From the NCBI RefSeq assembly GCF_017309385.1, contig NZ_JAFJMJ010000001.1:1426001-1490000 (forward strand): a stretch of DNA of 64,000 nucleotides, in the 5' to 3' direction. How positions within the stretch are numbered: position 1 is the first letter of the stretch; the number at the start of each line of letters is the position of its first letter. Positions 27,204-35,420 of the stretch are shown piece by piece. A program made the translations under genes and the position numbers. The notes below the pieces were generated by a model that was given only the letters and a program-made list of their open reading frames with translations, searched no databases and was not told the origin of the DNA. This stretch comes from Amycolatopsis sp. 195334CR (GTDB lineage: Bacteria; Actinomycetota; Actinomycetes; Mycobacteriales; Pseudonocardiaceae).

Positions 27204-30200
27204 TCAACCGACCGCGGCGGGCGCCTTCGCCAGCGACTCCAGCAGTTTGGTGCACCAGTCCAGCAGCGGTTCGTCACGCAGCGGCGGCGCGCCCATCCGC
27301 CCGCCCGCCGGGCCCTCGGTCGGCTTGGGCACCGACACGGTGTGCGTCACCGCCTTGTACATCGCCTTGGGGTACAAGCGCTTCAACCGCACCAGCTGCG
27401 AATCCGCCAGCGGCAGCGGGGCGAACCGGATGCTGTTGCCCTGGGTGGACACCTCGGTCACGCCCGCCGCGCGGCAGGCGTGCCGGAACCGCGCCACCGC
27501 CAGCAACCGGCCCACCGACGCGGGCGGCTGCCCGTACCGGTCGACCAGTTCCTCGCGGACCGCGTCCAGCGCCGCGCCGTCGGTGGCCGCGGCGATCTTG
27601 CGGTACGCCTCCAGCCGCAGCCGCTCGCCGGGCACGTAGTCGTGCGGGATGTGCGCGTCCACCGGCAGGTCCACCCGTACCTCGGCGGGTGCCTCGTCCT
27701 CCAGCGGCTCCGCGCCCGCGCTGCGGCGGAACACGTCCACCGCCTCGCCGACCAGCCGCACGTACAGGTCGAAGCCGACGCCCGCGATGTGGCCGGACTG
27801 CTCGGCGCCCAGGATGTTGCCCGCGCCGCGGATCTCCAGGTCCTTCATCGCGACCGCCATGCCCGCACCGAGCTCGGTGTTCTGCGCGATGGTGGCGAGC
27901 CGGTCGTGCGCGGTCTCGGTGAGCGGCGCCTCGGCCGGGTACAGGAAGTACGCGTACCCGCGCTCGCGCCCGCGGCCGACGCGCCCGCGCAACTGGTGCA
28001 GCTGGGCCAGGCCGAGCAGGTCGCCGCGCTCGACGATCAGCGTGTTCGCGTTGGAGATGTCCAGCCCGGTCTCGACGATCGTCGTGCACACCAGCACGTC
28101 GAACTCGCGCTCCCAGAACCCGGCGATGATCTTTTCGAGCTTCTCCTCGTTCATCTGCCCGTGCGCGGTGACCACCCGCGCCTCCGGCACCAGCTCGCGG
28201 ATCCGCTTCGCCGCCTTCTCGATCGACGAAACCCGGTTGTGCACGTAGAACACCTGGCCGTCGCGCAGCAGTTCGCGGCGGATGGCGGCGCCGACCTGCT
28301 TGTCGTCGTAACCGCCGACGTAGGTCAGGATCGGGTGCCGGTCTTCCGGCGGGGTGAGGATGGTGGACATCTCGCGGATGCCGGCCAGCGACATCTCCAG
28401 CGTGCGCGGGATCGGCGTCGCCGACATGGTCAGCACGTCGACGTGCGTGCGCAGGGCCTTGATGTGCTCCTTGTGCTCGACGCCGAACCGCTGCTCCTCG
28501 TCCACGATCACCAGGCCGAGGTCCTTGTAGCGGATACCGGTCTGCAGCAGGCGGTGCGTGCCGATGACGATGTCCACCTCGCCCGCGGCCAGCCCTTCGA
28601 GCACCAGGTCCGACTCGGCCTTCGAGGTGAACCGCGACAGGCCCTTGATGGTCACCGGGAACGCCTGCATGCGCTCGGCGAAGGTGCTCAGGTGCTGCTG
28701 CGCGAGGAGCGTGGTCGGTACCAGCACGGCCACCTGCTTGCCGTCCTGCACCGCCTTGAACGCCGCCCGCACGGCGATCTCGGTCTTGCCGTAGCCGACG
28801 TCACCGCAGATCACCCGGTCCATCGGGACCCCGCGCTGCATGTCGGTCTTGACCTCGTCGATGGCGGCGAGCTGGTCGTTGGTCTCGGTGAACGGGAAGG
28901 CGTCCTCGAGCTCGCTCTGCCACGGCGTGTCCGGGCCGAAGGCGTGGCCGGGCGCGGCCTGGCGGGCGGCGTAGAGCTGGACCAGCTCGGCGGCGATCTC
29001 CTTGACCGCCTTCCGGGCCTTGACCTTGGTGTTCTTCCAGTCGGAGCCGCCGAGCTTGTTCAACGTGGGCAGCTCACCGCCGACGTAGCGCGAGACCTCG
29101 TCGAGCTGGTCGGTCGGCACGAACAACCGGTCGCCGGGGTGGCCGCGCTTGGACGAGGCGTACTCCAGCAGCAGGTACTCGCGGGTGGCGCCGGCCACCG
29201 TGCGCTGCACCATCTCCACGAACCGGCCGATGCCGTGCTGGTCGTGGACCACGTAGTCGCCCGCCTTGAGCGCGATCGGGTCGACCGCGTTGCGGCGCCG
29301 CGAGGGCATCTTGGTGTTGAGGTCCCTTGTGGACGTTCCGGCGCCGGCGCCGCGGCCGGTCAGGTCCGCCTCGCTGAGCACCACCAGCGCCTGCTCCGGC
29401 AGCACGAAGCCGTCGACCAGGCCACCGCAGGTGATCGTCACGAAGCCGGTCTCCGGCGCCTTCTCCAGCCGGTCCACCTGGCGCGCGGGCACCTCGGCGG
29501 CCCCGAGCTGCTCGGTCACCCGGCTGGCCGTGCCGTGCCCGGCGACCACCACCACCGCCGCGCCACCGGCCGCGGTGTGCGCGCGGAGGTCGGTGATCGC
29601 GCGCTCGAACTCCCCGCGGTAGGCGGGTGCGGCCTCGGCCGCGACGTGCACCACGTCCTCGCCCTCGGTGGTCAGCTGCGACAGCGTCCACCACGGGCGC
29701 TTGGTGTCCTGTGCGTGCGCGGCCACCTCGGAGAGGTCTCGGTAGGCGGAGGCGCCGAGGTCGATCGGCGCCGAGCCGCCGACGGCGGCCGTGGTCCACG
29801 AGGCTTCGAGGAACTCCTGTCCGGTGCGGACCAGGTCGTGCGCCCGCGCGCGGATCTTCTCCGGGTCGGCGAGCAGGACGTGGGTCCCGGCGGGCATCGC
29901 GTCGGTGAGCAGCTCCAGTTCGCCGGCGCACAGCACCGGGATGAGCGCTTCCATTCCCTCACAAGGGATCCCGTCGGCGAGCTTGGTGAGCATCTCGGCC
30001 AGCTGGGCGTCCGCGGCGTGGGTCTGCGCCAGCTCGGCGGCCCGCGCCTTGACCTCCGGGGTGAGCAGCAGCTCACGGCACGGCGGCGCGACCACGGCGG
30101 CGATCTCACCGGGCAGCGACCGCTGGTCCGACACCGCGAAGGCACGGATCTCGCTGACCTCGTCACCCCAGAACTCGACGCGGTGCGGGTGCTCGGCGGT

Positions 30201-30776
30201 CGGCGGGAAGACGTCCAGAATGCCGCCGCGCACGGCGAACTCCCCGCGCTTCTCCACCATGTCGACCCGGGTGTAGGCCAGCTCGACCAGGCGCGCGAGC
30301 ACGCCCTCGAACTCCTGCTCCTCGCCCACGGTCAGCTCGACCGGGGCCAGCGTGCCCAGTCCGGGTGCCATCGGCTGGATCAGGCTGCGCACGGTGGCCA
30401 CCACCACGCGCAGGCCGCCCTGGTCGGGGCCGTTGAGCCGGTGCAGCACCTCGAGGCGGCGGCCGACGGTGTCCGCGCGCGGCGAGAGCCGTTCGTGCGG
30501 GAGCGTCTCCCAGGACGGGAAGTCGACGACCGCGTCCGGGCCGAGCATCGCGGAGAGGGCGGAGGTCAGTTCGTCGGCCTCGCGGCCGGTGGCGGTGACC
30601 GCGAGCACCGGCCTGCCCGCCCCGCCCGGCGCGGCGAGCACGGCCGCGACCAGCTGCCGCGCCGCCGTCGGACCCTGCAGTTCGAGCAGCGGGGCACCGG
30701 CGCGCTCCAGCACGGGGCGCAGCGCGGAACCGGACAGGGTGGACTCGACGAGACCGGACAAAACGGCGTCGCTCAC
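27204..30776 (-). CDS. mfd: Transcription-repair coupling factor
   Basis: 1190 aa, full length. Displaces stalled RNA polymerase at lesions and recruits UvrA. Order: UvrB-homology N-terminal region with [18 protein letters not shown] and [19 protein letters not shown]-interacting CarD-like domain (around residue 500, [19 protein letters not shown]); RecG-like translocase with Walker [18 protein letters not shown], motif Ia [12 protein letters not shown], the DEEQ box [15 protein letters not shown], motif [16 protein letters not shown] and motif [19 protein letters not shown]-terminal TRCF domain with [12 protein letters not shown]. Head of the mfd-lipoprotein-mazG unit. Confidence 0.98.
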   Translation of the reverse strand: MSDAVLSGLVESTLSGSALRPVLERAGAPLLELQGPTAARQLVAAVLAAPGGAGRPVLAVTATGREADELTSALSAMLGPDAVVDFPSWETLPHERLSPRADTVGRRLEVLHRLNGPDQGGLRVVVATVRSLIQPMAPGLGTLAPVELTVGEEQEFEGVLARLVELAYTRVDMVEKRGEFAVRGGILDVFPPTAEHPHRVEFWGDEVSEIRAFAVSDQRSLPGEIAAVVAPPCRELLLTPEVKARAAELAQTHAADAQLAEMLTKLADGIPCEGMEALIPVLCAGELELLTDAMPAGTHVLLADPEKIRARAHDLVRTGQEFLEASWTTAAVGGSAPIDLGASAYRDLSEVAAHAQDTKRPWWTLSQLTTEGEDVVHVAAEAAPAYRGEFERAITDLRAHTAAGGAAVVVVAGHGTASRVTEQLGAAEVPARQVDRLEKAPETGFVTITCGGLVDGFVLPEQALVVLSEADLTGRGAGAGTSTRDLNTKMPSRRRNAVDPIALKAGDYVVHDQHGIGRFVEMVQRTVAGATREYLLLEYASSKRGHPGDRLFVPTDQLDEVSRYVGGELPTLNKLGGSDWKNTKVKARKAVKEIAAELVQLYAARQAAPGHAFGPDTPWQSELEDAFPFTETNDQLAAIDEVKTDMQRGVPMDRVICGDVGYGKTEIAVRAAFKAVQDGKQVAVLVPTTLLAQQHLSTFAERMQAFPVTIKGLSRFTSKAESDLVLEGLAAGEVDIVIGTHRLLQTGIRYKDLGLVIVDEEQRFGVEHKEHIKALRTHVDVLTMSATPIPRTLEMSLAGIREMSTILTPPEDRHPILTYVGGYDDKQVGAAIRRELLRDGQVFYVHNRVSSIEKAAKRIRELVPEARVVTAHGQMNEEKLEKIIAGFWEREFDVLVCTTIVETGLDISNANTLIVERGDLLGLAQLHQLRGRVGRGRERGYAYFLYPAEAPLTETAHDRLATIAQNTELGAGMAVAMKDLEIRGAGNILGAEQSGHIAGVGFDLYVRLVGEAVDVFRRSAGAEPLEDEAPAEVRVDLPVDAHIPHDYVPGERLRLEAYRKIAAATDGAALDAVREELVDRYGQPPASVGRLLAVARFRHACRAAGVTEVSTQGNSIRFAPLPLADSQLVRLKRLYPKAMYKAVTHTVSVPKPTEGPAGGRMGAPPLRDEPLLDWCTKLLESLAKAPAAVG

Positions 30777-30868
30777 CGGAAACTTCCCCTCACCTGGTGC
30801 GTCCTGACCAGCCTACGTGCCCCGGACGACACTTTCGCGGCCGGTCACCACCGGGCATGCTGGGCGCC

Positions 30869-32092
30869 ATGCCCGCACGAAAAGTCGGAATCGCGATGAT
30901 CGGCGCACTGGTCGCCCTCACCTCGGCCTGCACGGACGCGCCGCCCGCACCCGAAGCCGCCACCCCAACGCCACCGCCGTCCAACGCCGCCCCCGCGGGC
31001 AAGGCGGGCAGCAGGGCGCTGAAGGTCGAGGAGGTCACCAGCGGCCTCACGCACGGCTGGGACATCGGCTTCCTGCCCGACGGCAAGGCGCTGGTCACCC
31101 AGCGGCCCGGCAAGATCGCGCTGGTCTCCGGGCTCCAGCCGGGCGCCACCGCGACCGAGGTGAAGGCCGACTTCGGCGACCTGTTCGTGGAGCACGAGAG
31201 CGGCCTGCTCGGCCTGGTCGTCCACCCCGACTTCGCGCAGTCGCGCGAGTTCACCACCTGCCAGAACTTCAAGCAGGGCGAGACGCCGACCGACGTCCGG
31301 CTGATCACCTGGACGCTGTCCGCCGACGGCGCCTCGGCGCAGCGCGTGCGGACCGTGCTCACCGGCATGCCGGTGAACCCGAACGGCAGGCACAGCGGCT
31401 GCCGCCCGACCATCGCCGAGGACGGCGCGCTGCTCGTCGGCACCGGTGACGCGGCCGACGACCCGGACGTGCCGCAGGACCGGACGAACCTCGGCGGCAA
31501 GGTGCTGCGGATCGACCTGAAGACCGGGGAGGGCCTGCCGGACAACCCGTTCACCTCCTCGGCGAACGCGAACGAGCGGCGCGTCTACACCTACGGCCAC
31601 CGGAACGTGCAGGGCGTGGCCGTGCGCACCGGCACCGGGCAGGTTTTCGTCTCCGAGCACGGCCCGACGAACTTCGACGAGCTGAGCCTGGTCAAGGCGG
31701 GCGGCAACTACGGCTGGGACCCGTCGCAGGGCGGCACGGTGGACGAGTACGACGAAAGCGTGCCGATGACCGACCTGGAGCGGTTCCCGGACGCCGTGCC
31801 GCAGGCGTGGACCTCGGGCAAGACCACCGAGGCGCCGTCGGGCGCGGCCTTCCTGACCGGGCCGCAGTGGGGCGACCTGGACGGGCGGATGGTGCTGGCC
31901 GCGCTGCGCGGGCAGAAGCTGCTGGTGTTCACCATGGACGGTCCGGGCGCGGTGACCGACGTGTACCTGCCGCCGGAGTTCAACTCCGAGTTCGGCCGCC
32001 TGCGCGGCGTCCGCACCGGCCCGGACGGCGCCCTCTACGTCACCACCTCCACCGGCGACAACGACAAGCTCCTGCGGGTCACCCTGGCCTGA
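30869..32092 (+). CDS. PQQ-dependent glucose/sorbosone dehydrogenase-like lipoprotein
   Basis: 407 aa from ATG 30869. Lipoprotein leader MPARKVGIAMIGALVALTSAC (lipobox TSAC), then a Pro/Ala linker and the six-bladed GSDH propeller: LTHGWDIGFLPDGKALVTQR, ESGLLGLVVHPDF, RHSGCRPTIAEDGALLVGTGD, GHRNVQGVAVR, VSEHGPTNFDELSLVKAGGNYGWD. The general-base His equivalent is in RHSG and the PQQ-binding Arg/Lys are plausible. It oxidises aldose-like sugars outside the membrane if PQQ is available; no PQQ synthesis genes occur here. Divergent from mfd. Confidence 0.92.
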   Translation: MPARKVGIAMIGALVALTSACTDAPPAPEAATPTPPPSNAAPAGKAGSRALKVEEVTSGLTHGWDIGFLPDGKALVTQRPGKIALVSGLQPGATATEVKADFGDLFVEHESGLLGLVVHPDFAQSREFTTCQNFKQGETPTDVRLITWTLSADGASAQRVRTVLTGMPVNPNGRHSGCRPTIAEDGALLVGTGDAADDPDVPQDRTNLGGKVLRIDLKTGEGLPDNPFTSSANANERRVYTYGHRNVQGVAVRTGTGQVFVSEHGPTNFDELSLVKAGGNYGWDPSQGGTVDEYDESVPMTDLERFPDAVPQAWTSGKTTEAPSGAAFLTGPQWGDLDGRMVLAALRGQKLLVFTMDGPGAVTDVYLPPEFNSEFGRLRGVRTGPDGALYVTTSTGDNDKLLRVTLA

Positions 32093-32103
32093 GCCCCGGC
32101 CAT

Positions 32104-32158
32104 TGCTATGAGTGGGGCATTACTTGCGTTGAATGCAAGTAATGCCCCACTCATAGCA
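32104..32158. repeat. Family B palindromic element, copy 1 (bidirectional terminator position)
   Basis: Perfect 24-bp arms (32104-32127 and 32135-32158) around a 7-nt loop GTTGAAT; core GAGTGGGGCATTACTTGC. It fills the whole gap between two convergent stop codons (32092 and 32160). A close relative is at 43360-43412. Confidence 0.9.
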
Positions 32159-32159
32159 T

Positions 32160-32885
32160 TCAGGAGCCGAGGTGGGCGCCGCCGTTGACGTGGAGCACCT
32201 GGCCGGTGATGTGGCCGGCGCCCGCCCCCGCCAGGAAGATGATCGCGTCGGCCACCTCGTCCGGCTGGCCGGCGCGCTGGTTGATCGCCACCGAGGTCCG
32301 GCTCTTCAGCCACTGCTCGTCCAGCGTGCCCTGGAAGAACTCGGTGTCCAGCACCACGCCCGGCGCGACGATGTTCGCCGTGGCGCCCGAGGTGCCCAGC
32401 TGCTTGGCCAGGTTGACGTTCCACGACTCCAGCGCCGCCTTCGCCGCGCCGTACGAACCGGAGCCCGCCTTCGCCGCGATCGAACCGATGGTCACCACCC
32501 GCGCCCGCTCGGCGAGCCGCGGCTGCAGCGCGGTGGTCACCAGCACCGCGGTCAGCACGTTCGCCTCGTAGTTCGCCCGCCAGGCGTCCGCCACCCCGGC
32601 CAGGTCGGTGGCCTTCTCCCGGATCCGGTCGGTGTTGCCGCCGGCGTTGTTCACCAGCACGTCCACGCGTTCCGGCAGTTCCGCCAGCGCCCGCTCGACC
32701 GCGGTGGCGTCCGCGGCGTCGAAGGCCACGTACTTCGCGCCGAGCAACGCGGCCGACTCGGCCAGCACGTCCTCGCGGCGCCCGGTGATCGTCACGCTCT
32801 CCCCCGCCGCGGCGAACTTCGCGGCCACGGCGTACCCGATCCCGGTACCACCGCCGGTGACGACGATTTCCCTGCTCTGCCCCAT
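32160..32885 (-). CDS. Short-chain dehydrogenase/reductase
   Basis: 241 aa from ATG 32885. Classical SDR: cofactor motif VTGGGTGIGYAVAAKFAAAG, ITGRRED after beta-2 (Arg favouring NADP), structural VLVNNAGGN, catalytic Ser in IGSIAAKAGSGS and the YGAAK catalytic Tyr/Lys, with NIVAPGVV and the C-terminal GHITGQVLHVNGG. An oxidoreductase of unknown substrate, similar to 3-oxoacyl-ACP-reductase-type SDRs. Divergent from the isochorismatase-like gene with about 80 nt between. Confidence 0.93.
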   Translation of the reverse strand: MGQSREIVVTGGGTGIGYAVAAKFAAAGESVTITGRREDVLAESAALLGAKYVAFDAADATAVERALAELPERVDVLVNNAGGNTDRIREKATDLAGVADAWRANYEANVLTAVLVTTALQPRLAERARVVTIGSIAAKAGSGSYGAAKAALESWNVNLAKQLGTSGATANIVAPGVVLDTEFFQGTLDEQWLKSRTSVAINQRAGQPDEVADAIIFLAGAGAGHITGQVLHVNGGAHLGS

Positions 32886-32968
32886 CGGTATTCCCCTAGC
32901 TCTCTGAGTAAGCGCTTTCAATGGCGGCGGCAGCAGCGACGATACCGGATCACCCCTACCCTGCGCCC

Positions 32969-33472
32969 ATGATCTTTTCCCCGGCCACCACCGCACTGGT
33001 ACTCGTCGACCTGCAGGCGCGCACCCTGGGCATGCTGCCGTGGCAGCCGTACCCCGGCGAGCGCGTGGCCGCCGTCGCACTCGAGGTGCGCGCGGCCTTC
33101 CACGCCGCGGGCGCGCCGGTTTTCGTGGTCCAGCACCACTATCCGGACGGCGACGGCGCCGAGTTGGTGTTCACCGTGGACGAGCGCGAAAAGCTGATCA
33201 CCAAACGGACCGTCGGCGCCTTCCACCGCACCGGGCTCGACGAGGCACTGCGCGCGGCGAACGTGGAAACCGTCGTGTTCGCCGGGATCGCCACGAATTT
33301 CGGCGTGGAATCGAGCCTGCGCGCCGCACTCGACCTCGGTTACGAAGTGGTCGCCGTTTCCGACGCGATGACGTCGATCGACGCCGAAAGCCACGACGTG
33401 GCGGTGTCGAAGATCTTCCCGCACCTCGGCCGCGTGGTCACCGCCGCCGAACTGCTACGGGCTCAGCCGTAG
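32969..33472 (+). CDS. Isochorismatase-fold hydrolase-like protein lacking the catalytic cysteine (YecD-like)
   Basis: 167 aa from ATG 32969. Cysteine-hydrolase fold: D14 in LVLVDLQAR, K79 in ITKRTVGAF, and the nucleophile region VVFAGIATNFGVESSLRAA. The position that holds Cys in nicotinamidases and isochorismatases (usually TNxCVES) is G112 here, as I recall for E. coli YecD. Hydrolysis by the usual thioester mechanism is therefore unlikely; the protein may have another activity. Its 3' end overlaps the convergent TetR gene by 18 nt. Confidence 0.88.
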   Translation: MIFSPATTALVLVDLQARTLGMLPWQPYPGERVAAVALEVRAAFHAAGAPVFVVQHHYPDGDGAELVFTVDEREKLITKRTVGAFHRTGLDEALRAANVETVVFAGIATNFGVESSLRAALDLGYEVVAVSDAMTSIDAESHDVAVSKIFPHLGRVVTAAELLRAQP

Positions 33473-34126
33473 CTTCGGCTTGTGCTCCAGGTGCGACAGC
33501 CCGTTCCAGGCGAGGTTGACCAGGTGCGCGGCCACCTCGTCCCGCTTCGGCTTGCGCGCGTCGAGCCACCACTGCCCGGTCAGCGCGACCATGCCCACCA
33601 GCGACTGCGCGTACAGCGCGGCGAGCTTGTCGTCGTACCCGCGCGCGGTGAACTGCTGGCCGAGGATGTGCTCGACCTGGCTGGCGATGTCGTTGAGCAG
33701 GGTGGAGAAGGTGCCGGTGGAACTGGCCACCGGGGAATCGCGGACCAGGATGCGGAACCCGTCGTGGGAGTCCTCGACGTAGGACAGCAGCGCGATCGCC
33801 GCCTGCTCCAGCATCACCCTCGGGTGCCCACCGTGCAAAGTGGACACCATGCGGTCCAGCAGCAGCTGGGTCTCGCGGTCCACCACCACCGCGTAAATGC
33901 CCTCTTTGCCGCCGAAGTGCTCGTACACCACGGGTTTCGAGACGTTGGCGCGATGCGCGATCTCCTCGATCGACGCGCCCTCGAAGCCCTTTTCGGCGAA
34001 CAGGGCCCGCGCCACGTCCAGCAGTTGCTGGCGGCGTTCGGCCCCGGTCATCCGGACACGGGTCACCGGGGCGCTGGGACGCGCCCCGGTGATCACTTCA
34101 CGTTTCCCCCGACGTTTGGCCGCCAC
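33455..34126 (-). CDS. TetR-family transcriptional regulator
   Basis: 223 aa. A basic N-terminal tail, then the TetR_N HTH (about 28-76): RRQQLLDVARALFAEKGFEGASIEEIAHRANVSKPVVYEHFGGKEGIYA. The C-terminal ligand domain is all-helical and includes QWWLDARKPKRDEVAAHLVNLAWNGL. It lies between the desaturase (start side) and mfd; a TetR gene occupies the equivalent place beside mfd in M. tuberculosis (Rv1019, from memory). Possible targets are the adjacent desaturase or itself; no operator is assigned. Confidence 0.93.
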   Translation of the reverse strand: MAAKRRGKREVITGARPSAPVTRVRMTGAERRQQLLDVARALFAEKGFEGASIEEIAHRANVSKPVVYEHFGGKEGIYAVVVDRETQLLLDRMVSTLHGGHPRVMLEQAAIALLSYVEDSHDGFRILVRDSPVASSTGTFSTLLNDIASQVEHILGQQFTARGYDDKLAALYAQSLVGMVALTGQWWLDARKPKRDEVAAHLVNLAWNGLSHLEHKPKLRLSP

Positions 34127-34155
34127 CGGGGAAGCCTACCGTCCGGGGGTGAGCG

Positions 34156-35118
34156 TTATTTGGACTCCGTCGAAAGCCGGGCCAAACGCTGCGGGGTCGG
34201 CCACCGCACGCTGTGCGCCCAGCCGAGCTTTTCGAAGATCCAGATCAGCCGCGCGGAGATGTCGATCTGCCCGCGCTGCACGCCGTGGCGCGCCGAGGTC
34301 GGGTCGGCGTGGTGCAGGTTGTGCCACGACTCGCCGAAGCTGAAGATGGCCAGCGGCCAGAAGTTCGCCGACCGGTCGCGCGCGGTGAACGGGCGCTCAC
34401 CGATCATGTGGCAGATCGAGTTGACCGACCAGGTCACGTGGTGCAGCACGCAGACGCGGACCAGCCCGGCCCAGAAGAACGCGGTCACCGCGCCCCAGAA
34501 CGACCAGGTGATCAGGCCGCCGAGCAGGCCGGGACCGGCCAGGCTGACCAGGGTCCACAGGCCGAACTGGCGGTTCACCCGCGCGATGGCCGGGTCGTTG
34601 ACCAGGTCCGGGGCGAAGCGCTCGGCGTTGGTCTGGTCGCGCTCGAACAGCCAGCCCATGTGCGCGTGCCAGAAGCCCTTCGCCACCGCCAGCGGGGTGG
34701 TGCCGAAGGCCCACGGCGAGTGCGGGTCGCCGTCGCGGTCGGAGAAGGCGTGGTGGCGGCGGTGGTCGGCGACCCAGGTGATCACCGGGCCCTGCAGCGC
34801 CATGCTGCCGGCGATGGCCAGCACCACCCGCAGCCACGGCTTCGCCTTGAACGAGCCGTGGGTGAAGTAGCGGTGGTAGGAGACGGTGATCCCCAGCCCG
34901 CTGATGCAGTAGAAGAGCACGAAGAGCCCGACGTCCACCCAGCTGAGGCCCCACCCCCAGGCGAAGGGAACCGCGACCAGCAGCGCCAGCAGGGGCAGGA
35001 TCACCCCGAGGTAGACCGAGAACTGGATGGGAAAGGACCGCTGGCCGCTGAGGACCGGTTTGGGGCCTTTCGCCGCTGGGGAATCGCCAGAGGGGGAACG
35101 GTCAAGGGTGGCCGTCAT
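34156..35118 (-). CDS. Acyl-CoA/acyl-lipid delta-9-type fatty acid desaturase
   Basis: 320 aa from ATG 35118. Membrane di-iron desaturase: helices around 31-52 and 60-80, with the three histidine boxes HRYFTH (82-87), HRRHH (119-123) and HNLHH (about 266-270). Segment GITVSYHRYFTHGSFKAKPWLR is typical of stearoyl-CoA desaturases. It introduces a cis double bond into acyl chains with O2 and an electron donor (a ferredoxin or reductase not encoded here), adjusting membrane fluidity. Upstream region contains the dyad CCGTAAGTTACGG. Confidence 0.94.
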   Translation of the reverse strand: MTATLDRSPSGDSPAAKGPKPVLSGQRSFPIQFSVYLGVILPLLALLVAVPFAWGWGLSWVDVGLFVLFYCISGLGITVSYHRYFTHGSFKAKPWLRVVLAIAGSMALQGPVITWVADHRRHHAFSDRDGDPHSPWAFGTTPLAVAKGFWHAHMGWLFERDQTNAERFAPDLVNDPAIARVNRQFGLWTLVSLAGPGLLGGLITWSFWGAVTAFFWAGLVRVCVLHHVTWSVNSICHMIGERPFTARDRSANFWPLAIFSFGESWHNLHHADPTSARHGVQRGQIDISARLIWIFEKLGWAHSVRWPTPQRLARLSTESK

Positions 35119-35177
35119 ACACGTCACTTCTTCCTACGGTGGAACCCTCATCACCAAGGGTGTCCTTACCTACGATG

Positions 35178-35190
35178 CCGTAAGTTACGG
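35178..35190. promoter_or_regulatory. Dyad upstream of the desaturase gene
   Basis: CCGTAA-G-TTACGG, 6-bp arms with one central base, about 60 nt upstream of the desaturase start and inside its likely promoter. A second partial match (TTACCTACG) lies just before it. Candidate binding site for a TetR-type repressor. Confidence 0.4.
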
Positions 35191-35316
35191 TACCGGAAGT
35201 TGTGCTCACTGGGGAGAGTCCAATGGCGTGTGACAGTGCCCACCAGGCATGATCGCGCGCGAGGCCAACCCGTGTGGCCCGGCCTGGTCCGGGCTGTCTA
35301 TCCTGACCAGGCACGA

Positions 35317-35388
35317 TCCGCCGTAGTGTAATTGGCAGCACTTCAGATTTTGGTTCTGACAGTTCAGGTTCGAATCCTGGCGGCGGAG
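35317..35388 (+). tRNA. tRNA-Gln (TTG anticodon)
   Basis: 72 nt cloverleaf: acceptor TCCGCCG/CGGCGGA, anticodon stem TCAGA/TCTGA, loop TTTTGGT giving anticodon TTG, T arm ending TTCGAAT-type loop, discriminator G73. CCA is not encoded. It reads CAA (and with wobble CAG) codons. Confidence 0.95.
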
Positions 35389-35420
35389 CACGCGCGCCCG
35401 ATCGGAGACAGCCGAGGGGG

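Noticed and set aside
30797..30868. Upstream extension of the PQQ dehydrogenase-like protein
   Set aside because: The 24 added residues precede a clean lipoprotein leader beginning at 30869, so the longer start is unlikely.
26205..30899. 1564-codon open frame on the plus strand opposite mfd
   Set aside because: It is a GC-rich antisense shadow of mfd and the SurA-like gene; Arg/Gly/His-rich with no domain, while the minus frame encodes complete Mfd motifs.
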